Assembly (NCBI GenBank): GCA_948745425.1
Contig: CAPZDM010000086.1
Coordinates: 1 to 6,204, forward strand
Origin: an uncultured Clostridia bacterium
GTDB taxonomy: Bacteria; Bacillota; Clostridia; TANB77; CAG-508
Length of the DNA: 6,204 nucleotides
Reading direction: 5' to 3'
Made by a program: the position numbers and the translations under genes. Below the pieces are notes generated by a model. The model searched no databases. It saw only the letters and a list, made by a program, of their open reading frames with translations, and was not told the origin of the DNA. The stretch's first letter is position 1, and each line of letters opens with the position of its first letter. Positions 6,007-6,204 of the stretch are shown in pieces.

Positions 6007-6057
6007 ATTTTATTGCACTTGTTTATGATATAAATCAAAGGTTTGTGCTAACCTAAT
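6007..6057 (-). repeat. Antitoxin repeat 1 (promoter-proximal)
   Basis: A 51-nt unit read downward from 6057. Outer stem: AGGUU (6054-6050) with AACCU (6043-6039), all Watson-Crick. Pseudoknot helix: GCAC (6048-6045) with GUGC (6018-6015). Internal hairpin: UGAU (6037-6034) with AUCA (6029-6026) around four to six bases. It ends in AAUAAAAU, an A-rich linker resembling the A-rich cleavage sites between repeats in known ToxI RNAs. Confidence 0.85.
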
Positions 6058-6061
6058 TTAT

Positions 6062-6081
6062 TTGATAAATTAATTTATCAA
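6062..6081. repeat. Perfect 20-bp palindrome before the antitoxin repeats
   Basis: TTGATAAATT and its exact reverse complement abut with no spacer. It lies between the -10 box and the first repeat, covering about +8 to +27 of the predicted transcript. It could be an operator or a 5' hairpin that shields the antitoxin RNA from degradation. It is entirely A/T apart from one G-C pair per arm. Confidence 0.7.
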
Positions 6082-6094
6082 TATTATTATATAC

Positions 6095-6123
6095 ATTATA
6101 CTTTATTTTATTTGTAAATTCAA
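6095..6123 (-). promoter_or_regulatory. Promoter of the toxI-toxN locus
   Basis: On the - strand TTGAAT (6123-6118), a 17-bp spacer and TATAAT (6100-6095). The -35/-10 pair and spacing are the same as those of the thyA promoter. It is the only well-spaced promoter seen before the repeats, giving a start near 6088. The remaining 6124-6204 is AT-rich, with two copies of TTTTATAAAA (6141-6150, 6182-6191) and no gene; an isolated TTGACA at 6166-6161 lacks a -10 box at proper distance. Confidence 0.8.
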
Positions 6124-6204
6124 TACTTTTGGACGTAATTTTTTATAAAATTTGTATATGTGTCAATGATGTGAAACAAACTTTTATAAAAAAATTCGTA
6201 GTAT

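Larger units (their letters stand above)
5865..6088 (-). ncRNA. toxI: ToxI-like antitoxin RNA (type III antitoxin, three repeats)
   Basis: Predicted non-coding transcript from about 6088 (7 nt below the -10 box) to the terminator U-tract. It contains a 5' hairpin (the 6081-6062 palindrome) and three tandem repeats sharing AUUAGGUUAG at the start, a CCUU in the middle and UAAAC before the last helix. In known systems each repeat folds as a pseudoknot, is cut out by the toxin, and inhibits it by forming a closed protein-RNA ring (3:3 in ToxN-ToxI). Three repeats per transcript could supply one such ring; that is inference. There is no open reading frame of note across it. Both ends are estimates. 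Confidence 0.88.

Noticed and set aside
5906..6057. CRISPR array suggested by three spaced repeats
   Set aside because: Only three units of unequal length, no constant-length spacers and no cas genes; the changing parts pair with each other within each unit, which fits antitoxin RNA.
6141..6166. TTGACA (6166-6161) with downstream TATAAA as an extra - strand promoter
   Set aside because: Spacing is only about 13 bp; at 16-18 bp there is only A/T-rich sequence unlike a -10 box.

Overview
The window is very AT-rich, uses the standard genetic code (ordinary TGG tryptophan codons, TAA/TGA stops), and carries Bacillus-type housekeeping genes, sigma-A-like promoters with 17-bp spacers and a CIRCE-like heat-shock operator. 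This points to a low-GC Bacillota (Firmicutes) chromosome, probably a clostridial or related anaerobe. I cannot place it below phylum with confidence.

Left half, + strand: a good promoter (148-176) drives a run of three closely spaced genes. These are thyA (thymidylate synthase, 219-1079), folA (dihydrofolate reductase, 1145-1630) and a RecU-type Holliday-junction resolvase (1657-2220). ThyA oxidises methylene-tetrahydrofolate to dihydrofolate while making dTMP, and FolA recycles the dihydrofolate, so the first two form a dTMP cycle; the third is a DNA repair/recombination nuclease. A perfect 16-bp hairpin straddles the thyA stop codon. htpG (Hsp90, 2314-4194) follows with its own full-consensus promoter (2248-2276), whose -35 box lies inside a CIRCE-like HrcA operator (2234-2260). 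A strong bidirectional terminator (4201-4236) ends htpG and the convergent gene behind it.

Right half, - strand, read right to left: a promoter (6123-6095), a 20-bp perfect palindrome, three tandem 45-56-nt RNA repeats, a Rho-independent terminator, a 180-aa ToxN/AbiQ-family endoribonuclease gene (5849-5307), then a two-domain Sua5/TsaC threonylcarbamoyl-AMP synthase (5240-4233) with its own promoter.

The most interesting element is the complete type III toxin-antitoxin locus at 5307-6123. Its antitoxin is a repeat RNA (ToxI-like), not a protein. The three repeats differ in sequence, but every change is compensated. Each can form (i) an outer AGGUU/ARCCU stem, (ii) a pseudoknot helix whose two strands differ completely between repeats yet always pair (GCAC/GUGC, GAUAU/AUAUC, GAAAC/GUUUC), and (iii) an internal hairpin of variable length and sequence. 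That covariation, read directly from the DNA, is strong evidence for a folded RNA. The extra internal hairpin and the 51-56-nt period look unusual against the roughly 34-36-nt repeats of the best-known ToxI/AntiQ antitoxins.
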